DNA of 64,000 nucleotides from Paenibacillus contaminans (lineage in GTDB: Bacteria > Bacillota > Bacilli > Paenibacillales > NBRC-103111). The stretch lies in NCBI RefSeq assembly GCF_003285015.1, contig NZ_QMFB01000021.1, forward strand, positions 1-64,000, given 5' to 3'. Under the pieces are notes generated by a model that was not told where the DNA came from, made no database searches, and saw only the letters and a program-made list of their open reading frames with translations. Position numbers and translations under genes: made by a program. Position 1 is the stretch's first letter. The number at the start of each line of letters is the position of its first letter. Shown one piece after another: positions 52,794 through 60,975 of this stretch.

Positions 52794-53822
52794 TCAGGTT
52801 GACGGGCGGTTCGGCCCGTTCAGTTTTTTATCGGTCTGTATCGTATCGTCCGCATGCCGCCGTTCCGCCTCGTTCTGCTGCGCCTGTTTGATTTGGGCCT
52901 TGGAATCGTTCGCTGCCATCATGTCTTGCTCCTTTGCGATAGTTTGGATATCCGCACCGCTCGCCATAGTATGCCTCGTTTCGGGAAATTGTATCAATCC
53001 GAACAACCGGGCGGCACTGCTCCCCAGCAGCGCCAGCGCCGCAAAGCCCCACTGCTCGGCCGTCAGCAGAAAAACCGTTTCTTTCGGTGGCTCCTTAAAC
53101 AAGGACACGGCCAGCAAGCCAAGCCCGCCGTACGTGCATAAATCTCGAACGTATCCCCCTGTGCCAAGAGGCTCTTTCCTGCACCACAGCCAAACGCCGA
53201 GCGCCGCAGACAACAGCAACGCGTACGCACCCAAAGGGTGAACGCCGAAAAGCGAAGATTCCGATGCAATCGCCCACGGCAGTTCCGTTACTCTGCCGCC
53301 TTGCCACATGGCCGCCTGCCGCACCGTATAAGCCGCCAGGACGCCGAATGCCGCAGCATCGGCCGCCGTTTGCACGGGTATGCCCGCTTTGCGCAGCTGG
53401 AGCAGGACAAGCACGGCAGCGGCGACGGCACCAAGCACCACCATGTCCGGCGAGCTCCAATAGATAAGCAATCCGAGCGGCTGCTCCCAGATGATCGACG
53501 GCGTCTTCAGCAGAAAACCGAGCTTCCAAACCAGAAGCACGACAAACAAACCATTCGCAAAAATGTTCATCAGTGTGCTGCGTAAGAGTGGCTGCGGCTT
53601 AACCTCCTCATGAGCGCCATCTAAAGCGGAAACATCCGCGTCTATTTCCCGTTCGGTTCCGTCCGGGCCGTCCGCGAGACCTTCGGTACGGCGGCGGGAC
53701 ATGATTCGATCTTCGCGTTTTAATCGAAAGCTGACTACGGCATATCCCGCCAAAGCGGACAACAACACGCCGAGCAGGCTCCACTGCAGCTGCAGAGGCC
53801 CAAGCGATATGCTTTCAGGCAT
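52794..53822 (-). CDS. Degenerate Lgt (prolipoprotein diacylglyceryl transferase) homologue
   Basis: The 342-aa membrane protein follows the Lgt plan: ISLGPLQLQWSLLGVLLS at the N terminus; DMVVLGAVAAAVLVLLQLRKAGIPVQTAADAAAFGVLAAYTVRQAAMWQGGRVTELPWA as the GGILG/GRIGNF region; GVHPLGAYALLLSA as the HPTQLYE region; LFKEPPKET then LTAEQWGFAALALLG at the C terminus. Arg168 aligns with the Lgt GRIGNF arginine, but the Asn and Glu of the signature and the HPTQLYE glutamate are missing. A hydrophilic insert at about 35-80 and a charged tail (300-342) are added. It is probably not a lipidation enzyme; the role is unknown. It sits just upstream of the DUF3905-like gene. Confidence 0.72.
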   Translation of the reverse strand: MPESISLGPLQLQWSLLGVLLSALAGYAVVSFRLKREDRIMSRRRTEGLADGPDGTEREIDADVSALDGAHEEVKPQPLLRSTLMNIFANGLFVVLLVWKLGFLLKTPSIIWEQPLGLLIYWSSPDMVVLGAVAAAVLVLLQLRKAGIPVQTAADAAAFGVLAAYTVRQAAMWQGGRVTELPWAIASESSLFGVHPLGAYALLLSAALGVWLWCRKEPLGTGGYVRDLCTYGGLGLLAVSLFKEPPKETVFLLTAEQWGFAALALLGSSAARLFGLIQFPETRHTMASGADIQTIAKEQDMMAANDSKAQIKQAQQNEAERRHADDTIQTDKKLNGPNRPST

Positions 53823-53890
53823 CGGTTACCCTCCCCATCGTTTCCGGCTTCTTCCTTTCCTTTGTACCATATTGGGCGTTGCCTTGCAAA

Positions 53891-54088
53891 ACGCTAGATT
53901 ACTATCTATCAACTAGCGTGGAATTTACAGCCCGGCAGGCTTTAACACGAGAGCAAACCGCCGGCAGGTTACGTATATATAAGGTATCACTATCTATCAA
54001 TGATAGTTGGTAGGTAAAGAAAATCACTAGTTTAGTCACACGCTTATGACGAGCTTTCGCTAGCCGCTCGTTGATAGTCGATAGTCAT
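53891..54088. promoter_or_regulatory. Cluster of palindromes upstream of the ArsB-type gene
   Basis: ACGCTAG and CTAGCGT (53891-53919) flank ACTATCTATCAA, which recurs at 53989-54000 within the palindrome ACTATC-N7-GATAGT. A related inverted form TTGATAGTCGATAGT occurs at 54074-54088. They look like binding sites for one regulator. Identity unknown. Confidence 0.5.
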
Positions 54089-54117
54089 GCACAACATTCA
54101 AAGGAGGGTGCATCGTT

Positions 54118-54309
54118 ATGGTCTTGGCCATCGCCGCAGCAACAATGGGCTTCAACCGTATTTTGCATGGGACGGCAGCCGTCGCAGCCCGCAGCTTGCC
54201 GCCCGGAGCAGCGCTCGAAGACGACCGTTCCCGTTCTCCGACAAAAACGCTCAATCGGCACCGGAGGGTTTCAGAGAAGGGCAATAGAGTCTTAAAGGAA
54301 AAAGGGTGA
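54118..54309 (+). CDS. Small basic hypothetical protein (63 aa)
   Basis: This frame starts at ATG 54118 with AAAGGAGGGTGCATCGTT upstream and stops four bases before the transporter gene. The N terminus is hydrophobic (MVLAIAAATMGFNRI, Ala-rich to about residue 30), and the C terminus is basic and hydrophilic, so it could be a small membrane-associated protein. I do not know a family. Its position suggests translational coupling to the transporter. Two other short frames overlap it; this one has the best start. Confidence 0.45.
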   Translation: MVLAIAAATMGFNRILHGTAAVAARSLPPGAALEDDRSRSPTKTLNRHRRVSEKGNRVLKEKG

Positions 54310-54313
54310 CAAG

Positions 54314-55675
54314 ATGAACATTTCCTCCTCCATGGTTTCACTGACCGTTCTTGCATTTCTTTTTACAATGGTACTCGTCCTATGGCGGCCGAGAGGAATG
54401 AATGAAGCGATCCCCGCCACCTTCGGCGCGCTGATCGTGCTTGCAAGCGGAAGCGTATCGTTAGCGGATTTGGGTACAATCGGGGAAACGATAGGCGGGG
54501 CGGCCATAACCATAATGGCGACCATCGTCATGGCGATCGTCCTGGAAAGTTTCGGGTTTTTCGTCTGGGCCGCCGAAGGGCTTGCCGCCAGAGCGAAGGG
54601 CGACGGAGTCCGGCTTTTCTGGTACGTCAATCTGATCTGTTTTCTGATGACGCTGTTCTTCAACAATGACGGCAGCATTCTGATTACAACGCCGATCCTG
54701 CTCATTCTCCTCAAAAACCTCGGACTCAAGAACCACGAGAAAATTCCTTATCTATTATCCGGAGCCTTAGTCGCAACAGCATCCAGCGCCCCAATCGGCG
54801 TCAGCAACATCGTAAACCTGATCGCGCTTAAAATCGTCGGCATGGACCTCTATATGCACACGCTCATGATGTTCGTTCCGGCAACGCTCGGCCTTCTATT
54901 TTTGGTGCTCGTTCTGTTTCTATGCTTTTATAAACAGCTGCCGCGAAAGCTTCGGACGCCTTCCCGGGGCATTCCGTACCAAGGTCCGGGAAAACATCCG
55001 TTAGGCACACAATCGAACCAATCGTTCTTCCTTCCCCAAAATCGGGATACCTTCATGCGCAACCTGCTCTTATTCGTTTTCTCCATTCGCGTGAGCTTGT
55101 TCGTCGCTTCCTACTTACACATACCGATTGAAATCGTCGCCGTTTTCGGCTCGGCGGTTTTGCTGTTATGGCGCTGGTACTATTTGAAGGTTACGCCTGT
55201 CGATATGCTCAAAAAAACGCCGTGGCATATTCTCGTTTTTGCGTTCGGCATGTATGTAATCATTTACGGCTTGCATAATATCGGGTTGACCGATTGGCTC
55301 GTTCGCGTCATCCAGCCGATGATTGCCGGCGATCTGCTCAACGCCAGCTTAACGATGGGCGCCCTGCTGTCGATCATGTCCATCTTCTTCAACAACCATC
55401 CGGCCTTAATGGTCGGGACGCTTACTTTGACCAGCATGCATCTCGATCCGCTGACGCTCAAGATCGCTTATCTCGCAAGCGTCATCGGCAGCGATTTAGG
55501 CTCCTTGCTTTTGCCGATCGGTACGTTAGCATCACTTATCTGGCTTCATATTCTTCGCCAGCATCGCGTAAAAATCAGTTGGAAGGACTATGTGAAGGTT
55601 ACGATTATCGCGATTCCGGCTTCGGTTCTCTTCACGCTCGTTTGCCTCGCATTTTGGGTGGATTGGATTTACTAG
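54314..55675 (+). CDS. ArsB/NhaD-type ion transporter
   Basis: The 453-aa protein has 10 to 12 membrane helices and matches the ArsB group (PF02040): LESFGFFVWAAEGLAARAKG, NNDGSILITTPILLIL, ASSAPIGVSNIVNLIALKIVG, and the second-half motif FFNNHPALMVGTLTL and SVIGSDLGSLLLPIGTLASL. Such transporters export arsenite or related oxyanions with protons. No ArsR, ArsA or ArsC gene lies nearby, so the substrate is uncertain. AAAGGGTGACAAG precedes the ATG, and the upstream palindromic sites suggest regulation. Confidence 0.92.
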   Translation: MNISSSMVSLTVLAFLFTMVLVLWRPRGMNEAIPATFGALIVLASGSVSLADLGTIGETIGGAAITIMATIVMAIVLESFGFFVWAAEGLAARAKGDGVRLFWYVNLICFLMTLFFNNDGSILITTPILLILLKNLGLKNHEKIPYLLSGALVATASSAPIGVSNIVNLIALKIVGMDLYMHTLMMFVPATLGLLFLVLVLFLCFYKQLPRKLRTPSRGIPYQGPGKHPLGTQSNQSFFLPQNRDTFMRNLLLFVFSIRVSLFVASYLHIPIEIVAVFGSAVLLLWRWYYLKVTPVDMLKKTPWHILVFAFGMYVIIYGLHNIGLTDWLVRVIQPMIAGDLLNASLTMGALLSIMSIFFNNHPALMVGTLTLTSMHLDPLTLKIAYLASVIGSDLGSLLLPIGTLASLIWLHILRQHRVKISWKDYVKVTIIAIPASVLFTLVCLAFWVDWIY

Positions 55676-55736
55676 TCGGCAGCAGCCGAAACGAAAATGA
55701 ACGGTTCCCGTTACTATTTTGGCAGGGGGATTTCTT

Positions 55737-56405
55737 ATGCAGACTTTGAAAACGTATTTAGGAAAGGAAGTCATCGTCGAGCTGTCCGGCGAACGCAAAC
55801 GCTCCGGTATGCTGATCGATTGCGGACCGGATGTGCTCGTAATCTACGAGGATACCAAATATTTATATATTCCCGCAGCTCATATCCAACACATGGAGGT
55901 CAGCTCCAAGAAAAATTCGGAATACGCGCAGCCTCCGCACAAAAAAGCCCGCAGTGACGATTCGCTAAGCTTCGCCAAGATCGTACAAGAGGCGCAAGGG
56001 TTGCTTACGGAGCTTTGCCTTGCCGAGCGGCAATCGGTTTATGGTCATATCGCCCATTTCAGAGACGACTATATCGTATTCCATTCGCCGGTTCATCAAA
56101 CGCTGCTGATTCCGGTATTCCATATCAAATGGCTCAGCCCGTATGAAGGCGGCCTGCTTTCCTGCGGCAAACCCGGACTCACGGCAGCGGACACTTCCGC
56201 GGAATCGTATGCCGATTCGTTCGAAGCTCAGATCCGATCATACGAAGGCAAGGTCGTCATGCTCGACTTCGGCCTGAAATCAAACCGGTTGGGAACTCTG
56301 GAAAAAGTGGAGAATCATACACTGGCATTCGTCACACCGGATCAAAAATGGCAGTACTTCCATATCAGCCACGTCAAAAACTGCGCCAGCCCGATACGGA
56401 AATAG
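55737..56405 (+). CDS. Triple Sm-like (DUF2642-like) protein
   Basis: The 222-aa protein begins at ATG 55737 (AGGGGG upstream). Three Sm-like barrels are seen: about 1-50 (LKTYLGKEVIVELSGERKRS, then LIDCGPDVLVIYEDTKYLYIP), about 80-135 (QSVYGHIAHFRDDYIVFHS, HQTLLIPVFHIKWL), and about 160-220 (SYEGKVVMLDFGLKSNRLGT, QKWQYFHISHVKNC). Each has the Gly-containing strand 2 and an HI(x)H/HIKW ending. Similar single-domain proteins are common in spore formers. No RNA-binding signature is visible. It follows the ArsB gene by 61 bp. Function unknown. Confidence 0.75.
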   Translation: MQTLKTYLGKEVIVELSGERKRSGMLIDCGPDVLVIYEDTKYLYIPAAHIQHMEVSSKKNSEYAQPPHKKARSDDSLSFAKIVQEAQGLLTELCLAERQSVYGHIAHFRDDYIVFHSPVHQTLLIPVFHIKWLSPYEGGLLSCGKPGLTAADTSAESYADSFEAQIRSYEGKVVMLDFGLKSNRLGTLEKVENHTLAFVTPDQKWQYFHISHVKNCASPIRK

Positions 56406-56718
56406 CTGCGATCGACCTCTTTCACAGGGGGCCGGATCTTCGTCGACGAGCACATCCTCTTGCCTGCCTTGGCGGAGGAGCTTCTCGACGACGGTCTCGG
56501 CCTCTTTTTTGGTTCAAAAAAGCCCTGAAGAGCTCCCAACTTTTTCCACTCTCATCCGAATGGCGGACCTGCGAATCGGGAGAAGTTGAGAGCACTCTGA
56601 GCGACGGATAGACGACATTACGGAGCGTCACATGAGAACGCGCATATGGGGGCATCGTTGAAAAGAAAAACATTCGATTCGAGGAGTCGCTTTTGGAGCC
56701 TTCGCCTCACGACGATTT
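56406..56718. other. Intergenic stretch without supported gene
   Basis: Convergent genes end on both sides. Short reading frames here (for example a basic reverse frame at 56422-56673) lack ribosome binding sites and sensible composition. No clear terminator was found. Confidence 0.5.
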
Positions 56719-57894
56719 TTAACGTGTGGTTACGCGCTTTTTTTGCGGCATATCCGGCAGCTCGTTTACGGAAACGACGCGGTTCGTTTTTTTGACCGGT
56801 TTGATCCAATGTCTCTCATTTCCCGGCAGATCGTCGAACCATGCGGCATCATCGGGGCAATCGAGCGTCATAAATTTGCCGTAATGGCCGTCGCGGGACT
56901 GGTGGTATTTCAAATACGCCTTGCCGTTTTCGATCGCCAAAATTTCAATTTTGCCGGACGTATGGCTCATCGAAAGCCGCACTCTTTTGCCGAGTCCCGA
57001 CGTTCTGGCTTTAGCGCCCTCCACGATCCGGTAAACTTCGTTCAGCGGAAGGACGAAATCGCGATTGCCCGCTACCGGACGATTGATGAAAAAGTAATAG
57101 GGCGTTACGCCGGCCCAAGAAAGCCTGTTCAGCAGCTCGCCCAGCACCTCGGGGTCGTCGTTGATCCCTTTGAGCACCGGTGTCTGATTAACTACAATCG
57201 CGCCTGCCTCATGAAGGGCTTTGAAGCCTTGTATAGCTTCCGGCGTAATTTCGCGCGGATGATTGATATGCGCCATCACATAAATGCGTTTTTCCGGCGT
57301 CGAGAACTCGCGGATCGTCTCCAGCAGCTCTTCGTCCTCGTAAATCCGCATCGGATTAAAGACCGGAATTTTGGAGCCTAAACGAATGATTTGGACATGA
57401 GGAATTTCGCGCAAACGTTCCAAAATCATGCGCAGCTTCGGCGTCGCCAGAATCAGACTGTCTCCCCCGGTAAGCAGAACGTTGTTGATTTCCGGATTGG
57501 CGGCGATATAAGCAAGGCCCGGTTCGACATCGGACATCGCTTCCTTAACGTCATTGCGGAACAGTCTCTTGCGGAAGCAATACCGGCAATAGGAGCCGCA
57601 AACCTCCGAAACGATCAGCAGCGCGGTCGTGCGATACTTATGCTGGCAGCCCGGCACGACGTAATTGGTGTCCTCGTCCGACGCATCCCAGCGCCCGTAT
57701 TCCTCCAGCTCGCCTTCATTCGGAATGACAAGCTTGCGGATCGGGTCCTGCGGATCGTTCCAATCGATAAGATTCAAGTAATAATCGTTGACTCGAAACA
57801 CAAACTTCTCGGTAATTTGCTTAAGCCGGGCCCTTTCCTTCTCGGGTATCGACGTAATTTTCTCGATATCGGTAATGTACTTTGGTTGTGGCAT
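56719..57894 (-). CDS. KamA-family radical SAM enzyme (lysine 2,3-aminomutase-like)
   Basis: The 391-aa protein has the radical SAM cluster motif Cys99-x3-Cys103-x2-Cys106 (EVCGSYCRYCFRKR), LLTGGDSLI, and MSHTSGKIEIL, whose lysine corresponds to the PLP lysine of KamA proteins. It is shorter than Bacillus KamA (about 470 aa) and lacks the zinc-binding Cys cluster seen at the C terminus of true lysine aminomutases. It could be an aminomutase for another amino acid or an EpmB-like enzyme. AGGAGGAAAATGCC precedes the ATG. A c-di-AMP riboswitch and its own promoter lie upstream at 58.2-58.4 kb, so its expression may depend on c-di-AMP. Confidence 0.92.
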   Translation of the reverse strand: MPQPKYITDIEKITSIPEKERARLKQITEKFVFRVNDYYLNLIDWNDPQDPIRKLVIPNEGELEEYGRWDASDEDTNYVVPGCQHKYRTTALLIVSEVCGSYCRYCFRKRLFRNDVKEAMSDVEPGLAYIAANPEINNVLLTGGDSLILATPKLRMILERLREIPHVQIIRLGSKIPVFNPMRIYEDEELLETIREFSTPEKRIYVMAHINHPREITPEAIQGFKALHEAGAIVVNQTPVLKGINDDPEVLGELLNRLSWAGVTPYYFFINRPVAGNRDFVLPLNEVYRIVEGAKARTSGLGKRVRLSMSHTSGKIEILAIENGKAYLKYHQSRDGHYGKFMTLDCPDDAAWFDDLPGNERHWIKPVKKTNRVVSVNELPDMPQKKRVTTR

Positions 57895-58211
57895 GGCATT
57901 TTCCTCCTAAGGTTGTGTTGGATTTTTTCATCTATGTGATCCCCATGATCCGGCCGATTGCCTAAAGCGTCCGATAAATAAACGCCATGACCGTATCGAA
58001 TGGGGGCTAAGCGCCCTATCCCTCCCAGTGAATGTTGGAAATCCGACCTGCAAGATCGATTCATCCATACCTAGCATTCTTGCTTCGACGTTACGCCAAA
58101 CCGACCCGATAGAACCTCGCATTCCGGCAAAAAATGAAAAAACCGGCTCTGCAGCAACCGCAACAAAACAACATTGCGCTTGAGCAAGCCGGGAGGTCCG
58201 AAAAAATGCAA

Positions 58212-58234
58212 AAAGACCCTATTCACGGGTCAAA
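58212..58234 (-). terminator. Terminator of the riboswitch expression platform
   Basis: On the reverse strand GACCC and GGGTC pair around GTGAATA and are followed by TTTTTGCATTTTTT. The first arm overlaps a longer alternative pairing (GGGTCAAA at 58268-58261 with TTTGACCC at 58234-58227), which would act as an antiterminator. Confidence 0.7.
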
Positions 58235-58261
58235 GCGTGCAGCAAATAATAAAGATCGGAT

Positions 58262-58400
58262 TTGACCCATCCCCTGCTGACGAGGTTAGCTGACGGACTC
58301 GGGAAAGATGGTTCCCTACGATTCAACCTTCAAATCGATTCGCCCCAGAAAAGTGGTTCCCCCGCTTTCCGATTTGTACAATCGGAAATTAAGCGCAAAC
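58262..58400 (-). ncRNA. c-di-AMP riboswitch (ydaO/yuaA type)
   Basis: On the reverse strand the RNA contains the family landmarks in order: CGCTTAAT; a stem closed by TTTCCGATT/AATCGGAAA; GCGGGGGAACCA; TCTGGGGCGAATC; GGTTGAATCGTAGGGAACCA; and the highly characteristic CCGTCAGCTAACCTCGTCAGC. Known members bind c-di-AMP and turn expression off. A promoter lies directly upstream and a terminator with an alternative antiterminator pairing lies directly downstream. The downstream gene is KamA-like, after about 320 nt of sequence. Confidence 0.92.
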
Positions 58401-58402
58401 AA

Positions 58403-58431
58403 ATTGTAGCTCATTATGGAAAAAAAGTCAA
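58403..58431 (-). promoter_or_regulatory. SigmaA promoter for the riboswitch transcript
   Basis: TTGACT (58431-58426) and TACAAT (58408-58403) are spaced by 17 bases on the reverse strand. The expected start site falls at the first bases of the riboswitch aptamer. Confidence 0.85.
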
Positions 58432-58488
58432 ATTAGCTCCCCTTGTCCCAGCGATTTATTTAAGCTAAATAAGGGGGATTAATCGAAA

Positions 58489-58519
58489 AGCTGCCGGGGC
58501 TCGAAATTCCCCGGCAGCA
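58489..58519 (-). terminator. Terminator after the short FAD-protein gene
   Basis: On the reverse strand GCTGCCGGGG and CCCCGGCAGC pair around AATTTCGAG, followed by TTTT. Confidence 0.9.
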
Positions 58520-58535
58520 TAAACCGCTAAATGAT

Positions 58536-59099
58536 TTACGCCTTCAGCACGTCGTGATCGACGTAACGCGCGCCGTTCAGCTCGCTGATTACGTTGATTG
58601 CGACCTTCGCGCCGTCGCCGGCGGTGACGATCGTATGCATGCTGACGCCTGCGCAGGTGCCTGCGGACCAAACGCCGTCGACATTCGTGCGACCTGCTGC
58701 ATCGACCTTCAAAATTTTTGCGATGCGCGGCTCGGTACCCGGGATTACCTCGATACCGGACGCTTCCGCCACATCGACCATCATGCCTGTAGCGACGATA
58801 ACATGCTTCGCTTCGTAGGAGCCGTTCTCCGTGGAAACGGTCAGCCCTTCGCCGCTCTTAGCGATGCCGGTTGCCTTATCCTCCACGTATTCCGCGCCGA
58901 ATTTAGCGGCTTGCTCCTTGCCAATCGCGACGAGATCCGGGCCGGTAATCTCCTTTACGCCGTAGTGGTTTTCAACCCATGCGCGTTTGGTGACGCTTTT
59001 GTCGTTGTCGATGACGAGTGTCTTCTTACCCGATTTTGCGGCGAAAATAGCTGCGCTGGACCCGGCAGGTCCTCCTCCGATAATAACGATGTCGTACAT
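58536..59099 (-). CDS. Short FAD-binding oxidoreductase (thioredoxin-reductase-like fold)
   Basis: The 187-aa protein has the FAD motif VIIGGGPAGSSAAIFAA, a middle VIVATG, and the ending GVWSAGTCAG with TIVTAGDGAKVAINV. These match thioredoxin reductase-like flavoproteins, but the NADPH domain and the CxxC active site are absent; the family is normally about 310 aa. The two FAD-binding segments are therefore directly joined. It could accept electrons from another protein. The ATG at 59099 follows AAAGGAG with suitable spacing. Confidence 0.88.
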   Translation of the reverse strand: MYDIVIIGGGPAGSSAAIFAAKSGKKTLVIDNDKSVTKRAWVENHYGVKEITGPDLVAIGKEQAAKFGAEYVEDKATGIAKSGEGLTVSTENGSYEAKHVIVATGMMVDVAEASGIEVIPGTEPRIAKILKVDAAGRTNVDGVWSAGTCAGVSMHTIVTAGDGAKVAINVISELNGARYVDHDVLKA

Positions 59100-59213
59100 G
59101 TTCAAACACTCCTTTAAGTATGATGGGTCTTAACAGCAATTCAAGCTTCCCCTAGGCCAAAAACTTTTATGCATAAGCTCCGCGACGAATAGCCGCGAAG
59201 CGGCCGGGCTTCC

Positions 59214-60761
59214 TTATTCGGCGCCTCCGGCATTGGCAGGCATGGCCGCCGGCTGTGCGCCGCTTTGCCGCTTGGGCAGCAGGAACGAAATCGCCAAAGC
59301 GGCGACCGAAAAAACGACAAGCAGCAAAAAGATGCTGTGCATGCCGGAAACAAGCACTTCCCGCATCGCCTGCCTCCCTCCCTCCGGCAGCTGCGCCGCC
59401 GTCTCGGGATTGATGAGCCGATTAATATCCTCCAGCTTCATTCCTCCGGACTCCGCTTGCTTGCTTGAGAGCTCTGAGGCCAAACGCGAGTTGAAATAAG
59501 TCCCGTAAACGGCCACGCCGAACGTTTGTCCGAGCGTACGGAAGAGCGTAATCGAGGCTGTCGAAACGCCCCGCATCGTCCAGTCGACCGCAGATTGGGC
59601 GGTGACGGTGAAGACGGTCACCACGATACCGAAGCCGATGCCGTACAGGCCGGTGATGACATAAAACGCAAACTGCGACGCCGAAATATCGAGCAGCGCA
59701 AGCCACAAAGAGCCGATAATAAGAACGATGATCCCGAGAATGGCGCTGTAACGCGAGCCTTTCTGCACCAGCAGCCTTCCGCTGAAAAAGGCTCCCACCG
59801 TCCATGTGATCGTCATAGGCGTGATGGCGAAGCCCGCGTAAGTCGCGCCATAGCCGAGTACGCCTTGAATCCACATCGGAATGTACACCATGATGCCGAT
59901 CATCACCATGCTCGTCAGGAAGCTGACCACGCTTGCGACGGCGATGTCACGGATGCGGAACAGCTTAAGCGGAAGCATCGGCTCCGACGCTTTCGTCTGC
60001 ACGTAAAGGAATAACGCCAGGAAGACGACGGCCGCCGCGTAAAGGAGCAGCATCGACGGCGATGCCCAGCTGTGCGTTTCGCTGCCTCTCTGCAGCGCAT
60101 AAAGCAGAGCCACCATACCGATCGTGAACGTTACCGCGCCGGCATAGTCGATCTTCTTCCGGCTTCGTTCGAACGATTCCTTCAAGGACGCCGCGACCAG
60201 CACCATCGAAAGCAAGCCGAATGGCACGTTAATGAAGAAAATCCAGTGCCAGGTAAGCACATCGACAAAAAAACCGCCTACAAGCGGACCGACGACGCCA
60301 GCCACGCCCCAGATCATTCCGATGATACCTTGCACTCTTGCGCGCTGCTCCATCGGGTACAAATCGCCGATAATCGTAAAGGTCACCGGCATAATCGCGC
60401 CCGCGCCGATCCCTTGCAGCGCCCGGAACCAGATCAGCTGATCCATATCTTGCGCGAACCCGCACAGCGTCGACCCGATCAGGAACAGCACCGTGCCGAT
60501 TGTAAAAATAATTTTGCGGCCGAACAAATCGGCCAGCTTCCCGAATATGGGCGTCGTTACGGCCGATGTAAGCAAGTATACGGCGAACACCCAATTCATA
60601 CGCTCCAGGCCGTGCAGCTCGCTGACGATCGTCGGCATCGCCGTACTGACGATCGTTCCTTCGATCGCCGTCAGGAACGTCGCCACCATCAAGGCAATCG
60701 TCACGTTCCGACGGTTCGAGCCGCTGCTCGGCGCTGCGCTGTCATTCATCATTTGCGACAT
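59214..60761 (-). CDS. MFS multidrug exporter, EmrB/QacA (DHA2) type
   Basis: The 515-aa protein has 14 membrane helices and the DHA2 signature: LDxTIVxxAxP-like TAIEGTIVSTAMPTIVSEL near residue 35, GKLADLFGRKIIF (motif A), IWFRALQGIGAGAIMPV, and motif C GVAGVVGPLVGGFFVD. The first helix has Glu where many members have Asp (IEGTIVS). It exports toxic compounds by proton exchange. AGGAGGCCTGT precedes the ATG. AT-rich upstream DNA with TACTAAGCAATAATACTAT and ATACTATTATGTATG sequences could bind a TetR-type repressor, but no regulator gene is adjacent. Confidence 0.93.
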   Translation of the reverse strand: MSQMMNDSAAPSSGSNRRNVTIALMVATFLTAIEGTIVSTAMPTIVSELHGLERMNWVFAVYLLTSAVTTPIFGKLADLFGRKIIFTIGTVLFLIGSTLCGFAQDMDQLIWFRALQGIGAGAIMPVTFTIIGDLYPMEQRARVQGIIGMIWGVAGVVGPLVGGFFVDVLTWHWIFFINVPFGLLSMVLVAASLKESFERSRKKIDYAGAVTFTIGMVALLYALQRGSETHSWASPSMLLLYAAAVVFLALFLYVQTKASEPMLPLKLFRIRDIAVASVVSFLTSMVMIGIMVYIPMWIQGVLGYGATYAGFAITPMTITWTVGAFFSGRLLVQKGSRYSAILGIIVLIIGSLWLALLDISASQFAFYVITGLYGIGFGIVVTVFTVTAQSAVDWTMRGVSTASITLFRTLGQTFGVAVYGTYFNSRLASELSSKQAESGGMKLEDINRLINPETAAQLPEGGRQAMREVLVSGMHSIFLLLVVFSVAALAISFLLPKRQSGAQPAAMPANAGGAE

Positions 60762-60909
60762 ACAGGCCTCCTAAATACTAAGCAATAATACTATATGTTT
60801 GAATAAGCCCCTAATTCGAAACTTAATATACATTTCATACATAATAGTATGTTAAATTATGCGATTATATGGATGGAAAGTCAACCCTTTTTTTGGGCGC
60901 CCAAGCGTC

Positions 60910-60970
60910 AAAGATAGACGGCTTCGCCGTCCAAATCGCTTTCGAAGAAAGCGGCTTCGTATGCATAAAC
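60910..60970 (+). repeat. Three-hairpin dispersed repeat, copy 4
   Basis: AAAGATAGACGGCTTCGCCG, TCCAAATCGCTTTC, GAAGAAAGCG and GCTTCGTATGCATAAA reproduce the same succession of hairpins with a few substitutions. It directly precedes the large TGAGGCAAACG repeat. Confidence 0.82.
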
Positions 60971-60975
60971 TGGGA

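Noticed and set aside
56422..56673. 83-aa reverse frame downstream of the triple Sm gene
   Set aside because: No ribosome binding site and Arg/Pro-rich composition; it also lies between convergent genes.
58271..58310. Hammerhead-ribozyme-like CTGACGA with GGAAAG on the + strand
   Set aside because: No stem fits between the cores. The other strand matches a c-di-AMP riboswitch at many positions.
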